Shown here: piece after piece, positions 1-5,752 of the stretch
Numbering within the stretch: position 1 is the first letter of the stretch
Layout of the letters: each line of letters opens with the position of its first letter
Assembly: GCA_964468805.1 (NCBI GenBank)
Contig: CAYXWM010000057.1
Span: 1 to 15,790 of the forward strand
Length of the DNA stretch: 15,790 nt
Direction: 5' to 3'
From: CAYXWM01 sp964468805
GTDB taxonomy: Bacteria; Bacillota; Clostridia; Lachnospirales; WRBF01
Notes under the pieces: generated by a model
What the model saw: only the letters and a program-made list of their open reading frames with translations
What the model was told of the DNA's origin: nothing
Database searches by the model: none
Position numbers and translations under genes: made by a program

Positions 1-70
1 ATTATAATGTTTACCTTATATTATCATAATTATTCAATATGTCAACAAACATTCTGGATTTAACGTAATA

Positions 71-94
71 AAGCCGCCTTCAAATTGGCGGCTT
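71..94 (-). terminator. Intrinsic terminator of the two-gene HTH operon
   Basis: A perfect 8-bp stem, AAGCCGCC (71-78) with GGCGGCTT (87-94) and an 8-nt loop, lies 7 bp past the stop codon of the downstream HTH gene. Read on the minus strand it is followed by TATTACGTT, a modest U-tract. The T-run is weak, so efficiency is uncertain. Confidence 0.55.
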
Positions 95-101
95 TGCGGA
101 T

Positions 102-647
102 TCATTGGCTTGTATCTGTCATTTGTCGCTTTGACTTATTATTTTGTTCCCTTATGAAATTGCGTTTGTGCTGTGGCGACGAAATGTATTCTATTAAAGC
201 CGATTTAGGGATGTGATATCTGTTGCTCTTTCTGAATGCTTTTATCAGTTTTGCCTTAGCCCATGCTGTAACAGTTTTGGGTGTAACACCAGACAATGTC
301 GCCGCTTGCTGGACTGACAACACATCAGGATATTCGTCAAACGACTTAATTTCGTCCCTTTTCTGAGTTTCTCCGTCGGACACATCAGTAAGGAACTCCT
401 GCAAAGGTCTGTCTTTCAGCAATATGTATTTCTCAGGCTTTTTGTCTCGCTCCTTGAGGTATTTTATTACGGCTGTCTTTTTTATCAGGTAAGTGTGCGT
501 CTTTTTACCGGTGTTTTTATATGGAATCAGGCCGGTTTGCAAAAGAAGCCGTGCCGTTTTCTTACTGATATGGCAGACAGTCCGCATTTGATCCAAGCTC
601 ATGTATTCAGGGTAGTCATTTAATAATTGCTTGTAATCGGGGGTCAT
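102..647 (-). CDS. Tandem excisionase-like winged-HTH protein (second gene of pair)
   Basis: Predicted 181-aa DNA-binding protein. Residues about 12-70 and 106-165 each form an excisionase/MerR-like winged-HTH module. The first opens with YPEYMSLDQM and the second with YPDVLSVQQA; each has a helix-turn-helix followed by a basic wing (RKSNRYHIPKSAL in the second). The ATG at 647 is preferred over an upstream in-frame start at 680. It overlaps the stop of the preceding gene as ATGA, has a GGGGG ribosome site about 8 nt upstream, and aligns with the start of the paralogue. Coupling suggests the two proteins are made in matched amounts and may act together. By family and position they may serve as excision or directionality factors, or as regulators of the element. 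There is no catalytic recombinase motif. The exact role is not shown by the sequence. Confidence 0.8.
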   Translation of the reverse strand: MTPDYKQLLNDYPEYMSLDQMRTVCHISKKTARLLLQTGLIPYKNTGKKTHTYLIKKTAVIKYLKERDKKPEKYILLKDRPLQEFLTDVSDGETQKRDEIKSFDEYPDVLSVQQAATLSGVTPKTVTAWAKAKLIKAFRKSNRYHIPKSALIEYISSPQHKRNFIREQNNKSKRQMTDTSQ

Positions 648-1183
648 ATTTTCATGCCCCCAATCCGGGCAAAATACCAAGATTCAAAGTCCAGTAGAGC
701 CTTTTTCTGAACTTCCGATTTGTCCTGTATGGCATTGTAAACAGGACCGACGAGAAAATCTATCAATGCTTCTTTTGGAACATGGAAACGCCGTTGCTTA
801 ACAAAGGCCTGCATGTAAGCCCGTCCTATCCATCTATGAGCGCTTTGTTTGGCAAAGCCGGTGATTTCCGAAACATCAGAAACGGTTAGGACATCGGGAT
901 AGCTTTTCAACCGTCTAACATAGAAACGCCTAAGATAGGATATGTACTCGTCGTCCTGGCGGTAGCCGTGTTCGCGCCTATACTTAAATGCCAGTGCATC
1001 TAACAGTTTTATTTTATGGGTATGCACAAGGCGGTTCACTTCTTTATCATATGGAACGGCTCCGCACCGCTCGGCATCGTACACCGTAGACTTGCATACC
1101 CCACATATTTCATACATCTGCTTTTGAGTGATGTACTCCGGGTAGCTGCTACTAATATCAGAATAATACTCTAAAAGATTCAT
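644..1183 (-). CDS. Tandem excisionase-like winged-HTH protein (first gene of pair)
   Basis: Predicted 179-aa protein, paralogous to its downstream neighbour. Modules at about residues 14-72 (YPEYITQKQMYEICG) and 95-150 (YPDVLTVSDVSEITGF, wing VKQRRFHVPKEALIDFL) match the excisionase-type winged-HTH pattern. The C-terminal tail of about 28 residues has no counterpart in the paralogue. A GTG at 1198 is in frame, but the ATG at 1183 fits better: GGGAG lies 8 nt upstream and the paralogue aligns from there. It is the promoter-proximal gene and ends in an ATGA overlap with the next. A perfect 9-bp inverted repeat covers its ribosome site, suggesting autoregulation or translational control. Lying between the attachment site and the rest of the element is typical for xis genes, so a directionality-factor role is plausible but inferred. 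Confidence 0.8.
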   Translation of the reverse strand: MNLLEYYSDISSSYPEYITQKQMYEICGVCKSTVYDAERCGAVPYDKEVNRLVHTHKIKLLDALAFKYRREHGYRQDDEYISYLRRFYVRRLKSYPDVLTVSDVSEITGFAKQSAHRWIGRAYMQAFVKQRRFHVPKEALIDFLVGPVYNAIQDKSEVQKKALLDFESWYFARIGGMKI

Positions 1184-1187
1184 CCAT

Positions 1188-1232
1188 TTCACTCCCACTG
1201 AAAATTTGTCAACGGGCGGTTACGGGAGTGAA
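1188..1232. promoter_or_regulatory. Inverted repeat over the start of the HTH operon
   Basis: TTCACTCCC (1188-1196) and GGGAGTGAA (1224-1232) form a perfect 9-bp inverted repeat with a 27-nt spacer. The left arm contains the ribosome binding site of the first HTH gene on the minus strand. It could be an operator for these DNA-binding proteins, or an RNA stem masking the ribosome site. A TTGACA on the minus strand at 1207-1212 is too close to the start codon to drive this gene. Confidence 0.4.
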
Positions 1233-1256
1233 TGCTTCTTAAAAAATTTTGGTTTT

Positions 1257-1289
1257 TTCTATCCTACTTCTATCCTGCTTCTATCCTTT
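1257..1289. repeat. Three tandem 11-bp direct repeats near the attachment site
   Basis: TTCTATCCTAC, TTCTATCCTGC and TTCTATCCTTT follow each other without a gap, differing only in the last two bases. The 11-bp period is about one helical turn, so all copies face the same side of the DNA. Phased 11-bp repeats next to an att core are typical of arm-type sites for integrases (for example Tn916) or of Xis binding arrays (for example lambda). They lie about 75 bp upstream of the HTH operon and 160 bp from the att core. Confidence 0.65.
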
Positions 1290-1362
1290 TTCCTTTTTAG
1301 AGGACTTTTTTATGGTTTTGCAAGACCTCCCCAAGTAGTGGGAAGAAACAGGATTTTGAGCC

Positions 1363-1389
1363 AAAAACCCTTGATTTTACGGGGTTTTT
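1363..1389 (+). terminator. Possible weak terminator hairpin inside the element end
   Basis: AAAAACCC (1363-1370) can pair with GGGTTTTT (1382-1389) around an 11-nt loop, giving an A-tract/T-tract stem like a bidirectional intrinsic terminator. No gene is visible just before it on either strand. Apart from this hairpin and the repeats, I see no coding or RNA gene in 1184-1450. Confidence 0.3.
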
Positions 1390-1450
1390 AACTCCCTCTG
1401 ACTACCCTTAAAAATCGCTATCTACTGTTAAGTACCGACATTAAAGGCGG

Positions 1451-1505
1451 TCTTGAAAACTAGCGACTCCGAAAGGGGCCGTGGGTTCGAATCCCACCCT
1501 CTCCG
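1451..1505 (+). pseudogene. 3' fragment of tRNA-Ser(UGA), presumed attR
   Basis: Visible from 5' to 3' are the anticodon loop CTTGAAA (anticodon TGA), the 3' anticodon stem ACTAG, a long class-II variable arm (CTCC/GGGG stem with a GAAA turn), the T arm GTGGG-TTCGAAT-CCCAC, the acceptor 3' strand CCTCTCC and discriminator G (1505). There is no acceptor 5' strand or D arm upstream. The bases just before the loop (GGCGGT) cannot pair properly with ACTAG, so the break lies in the anticodon stem, the usual crossover zone for tRNA-targeting tyrosine integrases. CCA is not encoded. This is therefore an attachment-site remnant and not a working tRNA. Confidence 0.8.
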
Positions 1506-1526
1506 TTTTTAATTTTATAAGCATTT

Positions 1527-1569
1527 AAGGGCATTGTTCGGGAAACCGGGCAATGCCCTTTTCGTTTTT
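1527..1569 (+). terminator. Intrinsic terminator downstream of the tRNA-Ser remnant
   Basis: AAGGGCATTG (1527-1536) pairs perfectly with CAATGCCCTT (1551-1560). The inner bases extend the stem through two wobble pairs and CGG/CCG to a GAAA tetraloop, and TTTTCGTTTTT follows. It starts 22 bp after the tRNA 3' end, as expected for the original terminator of the tRNA-Ser gene. This marks the right side as ancestral chromosome. Confidence 0.85.
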
Positions 1570-1591
1570 GAACCTGAAATAACCGTTTACA

Positions 1592-1620
1592 TTGACAAAT
1601 ATTTCTGTACAAAATATAAT
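1592..1620 (+). promoter_or_regulatory. Consensus sigma-A promoter of the lipoprotein gene
   Basis: TTGACA (1592-1597), a 17-bp spacer and TATAAT (1615-1620) match the consensus at all twelve positions. Transcription should start near 1627, about 30 nt before the lipoprotein ATG. This excludes any start codon upstream of the promoter, such as the in-frame ATG at 1534. Confidence 0.85.
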
Positions 1621-1656
1621 GTATTGTGCAACTTAATAGGTATCCGGGAGGTTTGC

Positions 1657-2931
1657 ATGAAAATAATTATTTGTTTTGCACTAGCCGCTCTTATACTGTT
1701 ATGTAGCTGTTCCACGTCAAAACAGATTGTTTCGGTCGATTCTAATGATATTATAGCCAACGGTTCCGAAAAGACAATACCCAAGGCAACACCAAGCCCT
1801 GAACCTACTAATATAAAACTTAAAGACAATGCGTTTACATTCACACCCGAGGATATTCGAAAGGCTATTGATACAGATAATAACTTTACTGTTGAACAAC
1901 CATATACATATGATGATTATAAGGCTGTCTGGTACCGTAACAATTATCAGACAATAAAAATACTGACATTTTGTAATCCGGAGCAAAACAATGTTTATGC
2001 CGTCTCGTTAATAACAAGCGGTCAAAATGACACTATTCTAAATTTATTTCTCAAATACTTTACAACAATCTATCAATTTAGTGGTATAGAAGTTGACTCT
2101 GACACAATGTTTTCAGAACTTATCAGTTCCGATAATTCTGAGAAATTAAGGAGCGAACAAGGTTATTCGGAAGTTATATATAATGATGTAGCTTGCAGAT
2201 ATATTGTTGATACAGATGAAAAACAATATATTCTTCAAGTATTTCCGGCAAATACGGACTTGGACGTTGATACATTACCTACAAAAATTAAGCGTAACAA
2301 TGATTTTTTCACGAGCGAAGAAACGCAAAAGGTATATGACGAATATCTTGAGAATCATAACTATTCCAAAATTCTTGAATTGGCAGATAATTATATAAAT
2401 CAATCAAATCCAAATGAGTCAGATTCTGCATTTACCATAAAATCGGAGATTCAACCGGCTGTTGAAGCAATGTCTAAATGTGAAGCAGTAAAAGATGAGT
2501 TTAGCAATGCAGTTTTTGTGTACTACAAAGGTCTAACTAAAATTGATACAAACAATAACTTTGTAACTTTTGTAAAAGACAATCACTATGTTAAATATCG
2601 TTTAGGGTTTCAAGCTAAAGATTGGATGCTCTTTGATAGCTTCACAGTTAAAGCTGATGATATATTAATAAAAAAAAATTCAGCTTCCGAAGTCAGAGAG
2701 GTTTTGGATAATGAACAAATTTTGGAATATGTTGATATATCGTTTTATGATTCAGACCTTGAAGCGTTATTGAACAGCGAAAATATCTCAATCAGATTTA
2801 AAGGAAAAGATGATAAAACATACGACCATACCTTATCTCCTCAAGAGATAGATGCAATTAAGGTTATGAATGTAATTGGCAATACCAACAAAAATTTATC
2901 CAATTTAAAATTTAGGTGGATTAATAATTAA
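1657..2931 (+). CDS. Unrecognised secreted lipoprotein
   Basis: Predicted 424-aa lipoprotein. Residues 1-17 are a type II signal peptide (MK, hydrophobic core IIICFALAALILL) with lipobox L15-C16-S17 and lipidated Cys18. The next 50 or so residues are a Ser/Thr/Pro-rich linker (KATPSPEPTNIKL), as in surface-anchored proteins. The rest, about residues 65-424, is a soluble acidic and aromatic-rich region in which I recognise no family or catalytic motif. It should be tethered to the outer face of the membrane. GGGAGG lies about 5 nt before the ATG at 1657, and the promoter at 1592-1620 confirms this start. The gene is noticeably more AT-rich in codon choice than the genes from 3052 onward and sits directly next to the integration scar, so earlier acquisition is possible. 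It is alone in its transcription unit. Confidence 0.8.
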   Translation: MKIIICFALAALILLCSCSTSKQIVSVDSNDIIANGSEKTIPKATPSPEPTNIKLKDNAFTFTPEDIRKAIDTDNNFTVEQPYTYDDYKAVWYRNNYQTIKILTFCNPEQNNVYAVSLITSGQNDTILNLFLKYFTTIYQFSGIEVDSDTMFSELISSDNSEKLRSEQGYSEVIYNDVACRYIVDTDEKQYILQVFPANTDLDVDTLPTKIKRNNDFFTSEETQKVYDEYLENHNYSKILELADNYINQSNPNESDSAFTIKSEIQPAVEAMSKCEAVKDEFSNAVFVYYKGLTKIDTNNNFVTFVKDNHYVKYRLGFQAKDWMLFDSFTVKADDILIKKNSASEVREVLDNEQILEYVDISFYDSDLEALLNSENISIRFKGKDDKTYDHTLSPQEIDAIKVMNVIGNTNKNLSNLKFRWINN

Positions 2932-2980
2932 TAAATTACCGAAAACGGGTATTTAGACCTTTGTTATCCTATAAATCCGA

Positions 2981-3026
2981 CAAAATTTTATACCCGGTTA
3001 TCTTCTTAATAACCGGGTAAAATTTA
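2981..3026. terminator. Hairpin between the lipoprotein and VOC genes
   Basis: TACCCGGTTAT (2991-3001) pairs perfectly with ATAACCGGGTA (3009-3019) around a 7-nt loop. An outer AAATTTT/AAAATTT extension continues past a 2-nt bulge. Its site after the lipoprotein stop suggests termination, though the downstream T-run on the plus strand is poor. It lies only 26 bp before the next ATG, so it could also act as a leader structure. Confidence 0.45.
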
Positions 3027-3051
3027 TATTAAAAGAACAGGAGATGAAACA

Positions 3052-3465
3052 ATGCAAATTAACAGTTATCTTACTTTTCCGGGAAATTGCAGACAGGCTA
3101 TGGAATTTTATGCCGATGCCTTCGGCGTGGAGATGCCGTCCCAAATCAGCCTTTACGGAGATATGCCGGCAAGCCCGGAATACCCCACCACCGATGAATT
3201 GAAAAATTACATTATGCACGCCACTATGAAATTGGGCGACAACGAGTTGATGTTTGCAGATGCACCGCCAAATCTGCCCATAGTTTTCGGAAACGCCATA
3301 ACCTTAACCATAAACGACAGTGACCCGGAAAAATTGAAAAAAATCTTTAACAAACTTTCTGAAGGCGGAAAAATTCTTATGCCCTTGGAAGAAACCTTCT
3401 TTTCCAAATGTTACGGATATTTATGCGATAAGTTTGAAATTTTCTGGCAAGTAGTTCAAGTCTGA
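3052..3465 (+). CDS. PhnB-like VOC (glyoxalase-fold) protein
   Basis: Predicted 137-aa cytoplasmic protein of the vicinal-oxygen-chelate superfamily, PhnB/DUF1338-like branch formerly annotated as 3-demethylubiquinone-9 3-methyltransferase. The N-terminal YLTFPGNCRQAMEFYADAFG is the typical first beta-alpha unit. IMHATMKLGDNELMFADAPP is the central strand pair, and GKILMPLEETFFSKCYGYLCDK, ending in FEIFWQVV, is the C-terminal signature. Length matches the family (130-150 aa). AGGAG lies about 9 nt before the ATG. Members are poorly characterised; the substrate is unknown and the methyltransferase label should not be used. It is monocistronic by appearance: the nearest downstream gene starts 550 bp later behind its own promoter. 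Confidence 0.85.
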   Translation: MQINSYLTFPGNCRQAMEFYADAFGVEMPSQISLYGDMPASPEYPTTDELKNYIMHATMKLGDNELMFADAPPNLPIVFGNAITLTINDSDPEKLKKIFNKLSEGGKILMPLEETFFSKCYGYLCDKFEIFWQVVQV

Positions 3466-3582
3466 CATCAAACGGCAGGATTAGACCTCTATCTCCTTAA
3501 TTCATACGTAATGTTTAATAGTAAGTATAATCCGGGTTCTTCCGGAATGGGTAATAAAGGTGTAAAATTTTTAACAAAAGGG
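3466..3582. other. Short intergenic stretch with one hairpin
   Basis: No gene is seen here. TCCGG (3531-3535) and CCGGA (3542-3546) form a 5-bp hairpin with hexaloop GTTCTT. No T-run follows, so termination of the VOC gene is not obvious. Confidence 0.4.
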
Positions 3583-3613
3583 TTGACATTGATTTTCTGT
3601 TATGGTATATAAT
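3583..3613 (+). promoter_or_regulatory. Strong sigma-A promoter of the ammonium transporter leader
   Basis: TTGACA (3583-3588) is followed by GGTATATAAT, giving TATATA at a 17-bp spacing (3606-3611) or TATAAT at 19 bp (3608-3613). Transcription should begin near 3619, only about 10 nt ahead of the first terminator stem. The promoter therefore drives an attenuated leader for the gene at 4018. Confidence 0.75.
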
Positions 3614-3621
3614 AAGCACAG

Positions 3622-3664
3622 ACAGCAAAGACGCTGTGGATTTTTATCCGCAGCGTCTTTTTTT
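3622..3664 (+). terminator. Attenuator 1: terminator overlapped by an A-A-A-G-A-C hexaloop hairpin
   Basis: The terminator has a 15-bp stem, 3627-3641 with 3646-3660 (one G-U wobble), a TTTT loop and a seven-T run. The competing hairpin pairs ACAGC (3622-3626) with GCTGT (3633-3637) and exposes loop AAAGAC (3627-3632). The loop and 3' arm of this small hairpin are the 5' arm of the terminator, so the two folds exclude each other. A at loop position 1 and G at position 4 is the known signature of ANTAR-protein RNA targets. A second upstream hairpin, normal for that motif, is not seen within the predicted transcript. Confidence 0.75.
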
Positions 3665-3843
3665 GTCCCAATATTATTTTAAACTTAATTTCAACAGTAA
3701 TAGTAACAATAGCTATTTTTCGTAAACGGTTCGCTCTTGTGTTTTTATAAAAAAACACCGGTCGCTCACCACTACGAATATACGCTTTTGTTACTGCTTA
3801 ACCGGAAATTAAGTATAAACTCGGCAATAGCCGAGTGGATTTT
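3665..3843 (+). other. Middle of the transporter leader
   Basis: No gene is seen. There are two hairpins: GTGTTTTT (3739-3746) with AAAAACAC (3751-3758), flanked by the near-repeats CGGTTCGCTC and CGGTCGCTCA; and ACTCGGC (3819-3825) with GCCGAGT (3830-3836), loop AATA. The latter ends 7 nt before the second attenuator, where an ANTAR P1 hairpin would be expected, but its loop lacks the A1/G4 pattern. A TATAAA at 3814-3819 has no good -35 box. Confidence 0.45.
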
Positions 3844-3898
3844 CACACAAAGGCGTGTGTTTTATCGGTCTGAACTAACGATAAAATACACGCCTTTT
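3844..3898 (+). terminator. Attenuator 2: terminator overlapped by an A-A-A-G-G-C hexaloop hairpin
   Basis: A 19-bp stem pairs 3849-3867 with 3879-3897 (one G-U wobble) around an 11-nt loop and is followed by TTTT-CACG-TTTTT. The competing hairpin pairs CACAC (3844-3848) with GTGTG (3855-3859) and exposes AAAGGC (3849-3854), again with A at position 1 and G at position 4. Its relation to the terminator is identical to that in attenuator 1. The end of the stem is 120 bp before the transporter ATG. Confidence 0.75.
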
Positions 3899-4017
3899 CA
3901 CGTTTTTAGCGTGTTTTGAAAGTTTTGTACGCAAAAATACGAGGTTTTATTAAGGGTTCGATGAAACTAATCTTAGGTTTATTTTTCGAACTAAAACTAA
4001 TTTAGGGGGAATATTTT

Positions 4018-5688
4018 ATGTACTTAGCAGTGGATACCCTTTGGACTTTACTCGGCGCGGCACTTGTATTTTTTATGCAAGCCGGTTTCGCTATGGTTGA
4101 GACAGGATTTACTCGTGCAAAGAACGCCGGAAATATCATAATGAAAAACCTTATGGACTTTTCCGTGGGTACTCTGGTATTCTGGATGATAGGCTTTGGT
4201 CTGATGTTTTCGGGAAACGATCCTCTTATGGGAGGATTGGATTTCTTTATACAAGGCAATTACGACAGCAGCATACCTTCCGGGGCTTTTATTATTTTTC
4301 AGACGGTATTCTGTGCCACAGCCTCTACTATTGTTTCCGGTGCAATGGCTGAACGGACAAAATTTTCATCCTACCTTATTTACAGCCTTATCATCAGTGC
4401 GGTGATTTACCCTATTTCCGGGCATTGGATATGGGGCGGTGGATGGCTGGCACAGCTTGGCTTCCATGATTTTGCCGGTTCTACAGCCGTACACATGGTT
4501 GGCGGCGTTGCAGCTTTTGTGGGTGCAAAAATTCTCGGTCCTCGTATAGGAAAATACGGCAAAAACGGTGAGGCTCGCGCCATTCCCGGTCACAGCTTAA
4601 CTCTGGGAGCTTTGGGTGTATTTATTCTGTGGTTTTGCTGGTTTGGCTTTAACGGCTGTTCTACCGTGTCTATGACCGGTGACGATAATATTCTTTCTGC
4701 CTCAAATATTTTTGTTACCACAAACATTGCCGCCGCAACAGCCGCTACAGTGGTTATGATTATCACCTGGATACGCTATAAAAAACCTGATGTATCCATG
4801 ACGCTTAACGGTGCTCTTGCCGGACTTGTAGCCATCACGGCAGGTTGCGATTTGGTATCGCCTGTGGGAGCCTTCTTCATCGGTCTGATTTCGGCTTTTG
4901 TGGTAGTATTAGGAATTGAGTTTGTGGAAAAGGTTTTAAAAATAGATGACCCTGTTGGAGCAATCGGAGTTCATGGTATGTGCGGAGCAATCGGTACAAT
5001 CCTTACCGGTGTCTTTGCGTTGGATGGCGGTCTGTTGTACGGAGGCGGTTTTTCTTTCCTAGGTATTCAGACTTTAGGTGTACTGGCGGTAATAGCGTGG
5101 GTAGGCGTAACCATGACCATAGTATTTATTGTTATCAATAAAACCGTGGGACTGCGTGTTTCCCGTTCGGAGGAACTTTCCGGCTTGGATATTAATGAAC
5201 ACGGACTGGCAAGCAGTTACGCCGATTTTATGCCGGTACCGATGGGAACTGACTTTAAACCCCAAAGCAATAACAGCGTTCCTATGTCTGTGGACCAAAC
5301 TGTCCCGGTTGTAGGTACTTCAAGACCCGGAGCAAAAATGACAAAGGTAGTCATTATCACCAAGGAGAACAAATTTGAAACCCTCAAAGCAACCCTCGAT
5401 CAAATCGGTATTACCGGTATGACCGTAACCCGTGTTTTGGGTTGCGGAATGCAAAAGGGCGGTCGTGAATATTATCGTGGTGTACCTGTTGAAACCCTAC
5501 TTTTACCAAAGGTGAAAATTGAGATAGTCATTTGTAAGGTTCCGCTTGTTGTGTTGGTGGAAAGTGTTAAGAAAGCTCTGTATACGGGAAATATGGGAGA
5601 CGGCAAAATATTTATCTACGATGTGGAAAATGTGGTTAAGGTAAGAACCGGTGAAGAGGGTTATGATGCCTTGCAGGATGAGGAATAA
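4018..5688 (+). CDS. Ammonium transporter with fused C-terminal PII (GlnK-type) domain
   Basis: A 556-aa fusion. Residues 1 to about 395 are an Amt/AmtB channel with about eleven membrane segments and the pore twin histidines H159 (STAVHMVGG) and H319 (GVHGMCG). It conducts ammonium across the inner membrane. After a polar linker, residues 441-556 form a full PII signal-transduction domain. ITGMTVTRVLG precedes a T-loop in which Y486 (EYYRG) occupies the place of the uridylylated Tyr51 of E. coli PII. LLPKVKIE follows, then the nucleotide-binding GDGKIFIYDV and KVRTGEEG. Normally GlnK is a separate protein encoded beside amtB and plugs the channel when nitrogen is plentiful; here sensor and channel are covalently joined. 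GGGGGA lies 7 nt before the ATG. The leader with two attenuators suggests nitrogen-responsive antitermination. Confidence 0.95.
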   Translation: MYLAVDTLWTLLGAALVFFMQAGFAMVETGFTRAKNAGNIIMKNLMDFSVGTLVFWMIGFGLMFSGNDPLMGGLDFFIQGNYDSSIPSGAFIIFQTVFCATASTIVSGAMAERTKFSSYLIYSLIISAVIYPISGHWIWGGGWLAQLGFHDFAGSTAVHMVGGVAAFVGAKILGPRIGKYGKNGEARAIPGHSLTLGALGVFILWFCWFGFNGCSTVSMTGDDNILSASNIFVTTNIAAATAATVVMIITWIRYKKPDVSMTLNGALAGLVAITAGCDLVSPVGAFFIGLISAFVVVLGIEFVEKVLKIDDPVGAIGVHGMCGAIGTILTGVFALDGGLLYGGGFSFLGIQTLGVLAVIAWVGVTMTIVFIVINKTVGLRVSRSEELSGLDINEHGLASSYADFMPVPMGTDFKPQSNNSVPMSVDQTVPVVGTSRPGAKMTKVVIITKENKFETLKATLDQIGITGMTVTRVLGCGMQKGGREYYRGVPVETLLLPKVKIEIVICKVPLVVLVESVKKALYTGNMGDGKIFIYDVENVVKVRTGEEGYDALQDEE

Positions 5689-5698
5689 AAAGCACAAA

Positions 5699-5730
5699 GG
5701 TACAGTGTATAAAAACCGCTGTACCTCTTT
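5699..5730. terminator. Bidirectional terminator between convergent genes
   Basis: GGTACAGTG (5699-5707) pairs with CGCTGTACC (5717-5725), one wobble, loop TATAAAAAC. TCTTT follows on the plus strand and TTTGTGCTTTTT on the minus strand. It lies between the stop of the transporter gene and that of the converging phosphatidyltransferase gene and can serve both. Confidence 0.7.
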
Positions 5731-5752
5731 AATAACGTAAGGATGATTCTTT

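Larger units (their letters stand above)
1..1505. mobile_element. Right-hand end of a tRNA-Ser-integrated element (partial)
   Basis: Inferred from three things visible in order: a pair of excisionase-like genes (102-1183), a block of phased 11-bp repeats (1257-1289), and a truncated tRNA-Ser 3' end (1451-1505) followed by a tRNA-type terminator. Elements mobilised by tyrosine recombinases commonly insert at tRNA 3' ends, rebuild an intact tRNA at one end, and leave a 3' fragment at the other. The fragment's orientation and its terminator place the element to the left and the old chromosome to the right. The integrase and the reconstituted tRNA-Ser would lie left of the window, so element size and class (ICE, prophage, satellite) cannot be judged. 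Confidence 0.6.

Noticed and set aside
1206..1391. Plus-strand open frame of 61 codons between the HTH operon and the att site
   Set aside because: Its sequence is mostly the translated 11-bp repeats and a hairpin; there is no convincing ribosome site, and the region reads better as regulatory DNA.
1441..1505. A functional tRNA-Ser gene
   Set aside because: The acceptor 5' strand and D arm are absent and the anticodon stem does not pair, so only the 3' part of a tRNA is present.
3737..3919. Plus-strand open frame of 60 codons in the transporter leader
   Set aside because: It spans a hairpin and the whole of attenuator 2 and has no ribosome site; a leader peptide cannot be excluded but is not supported.
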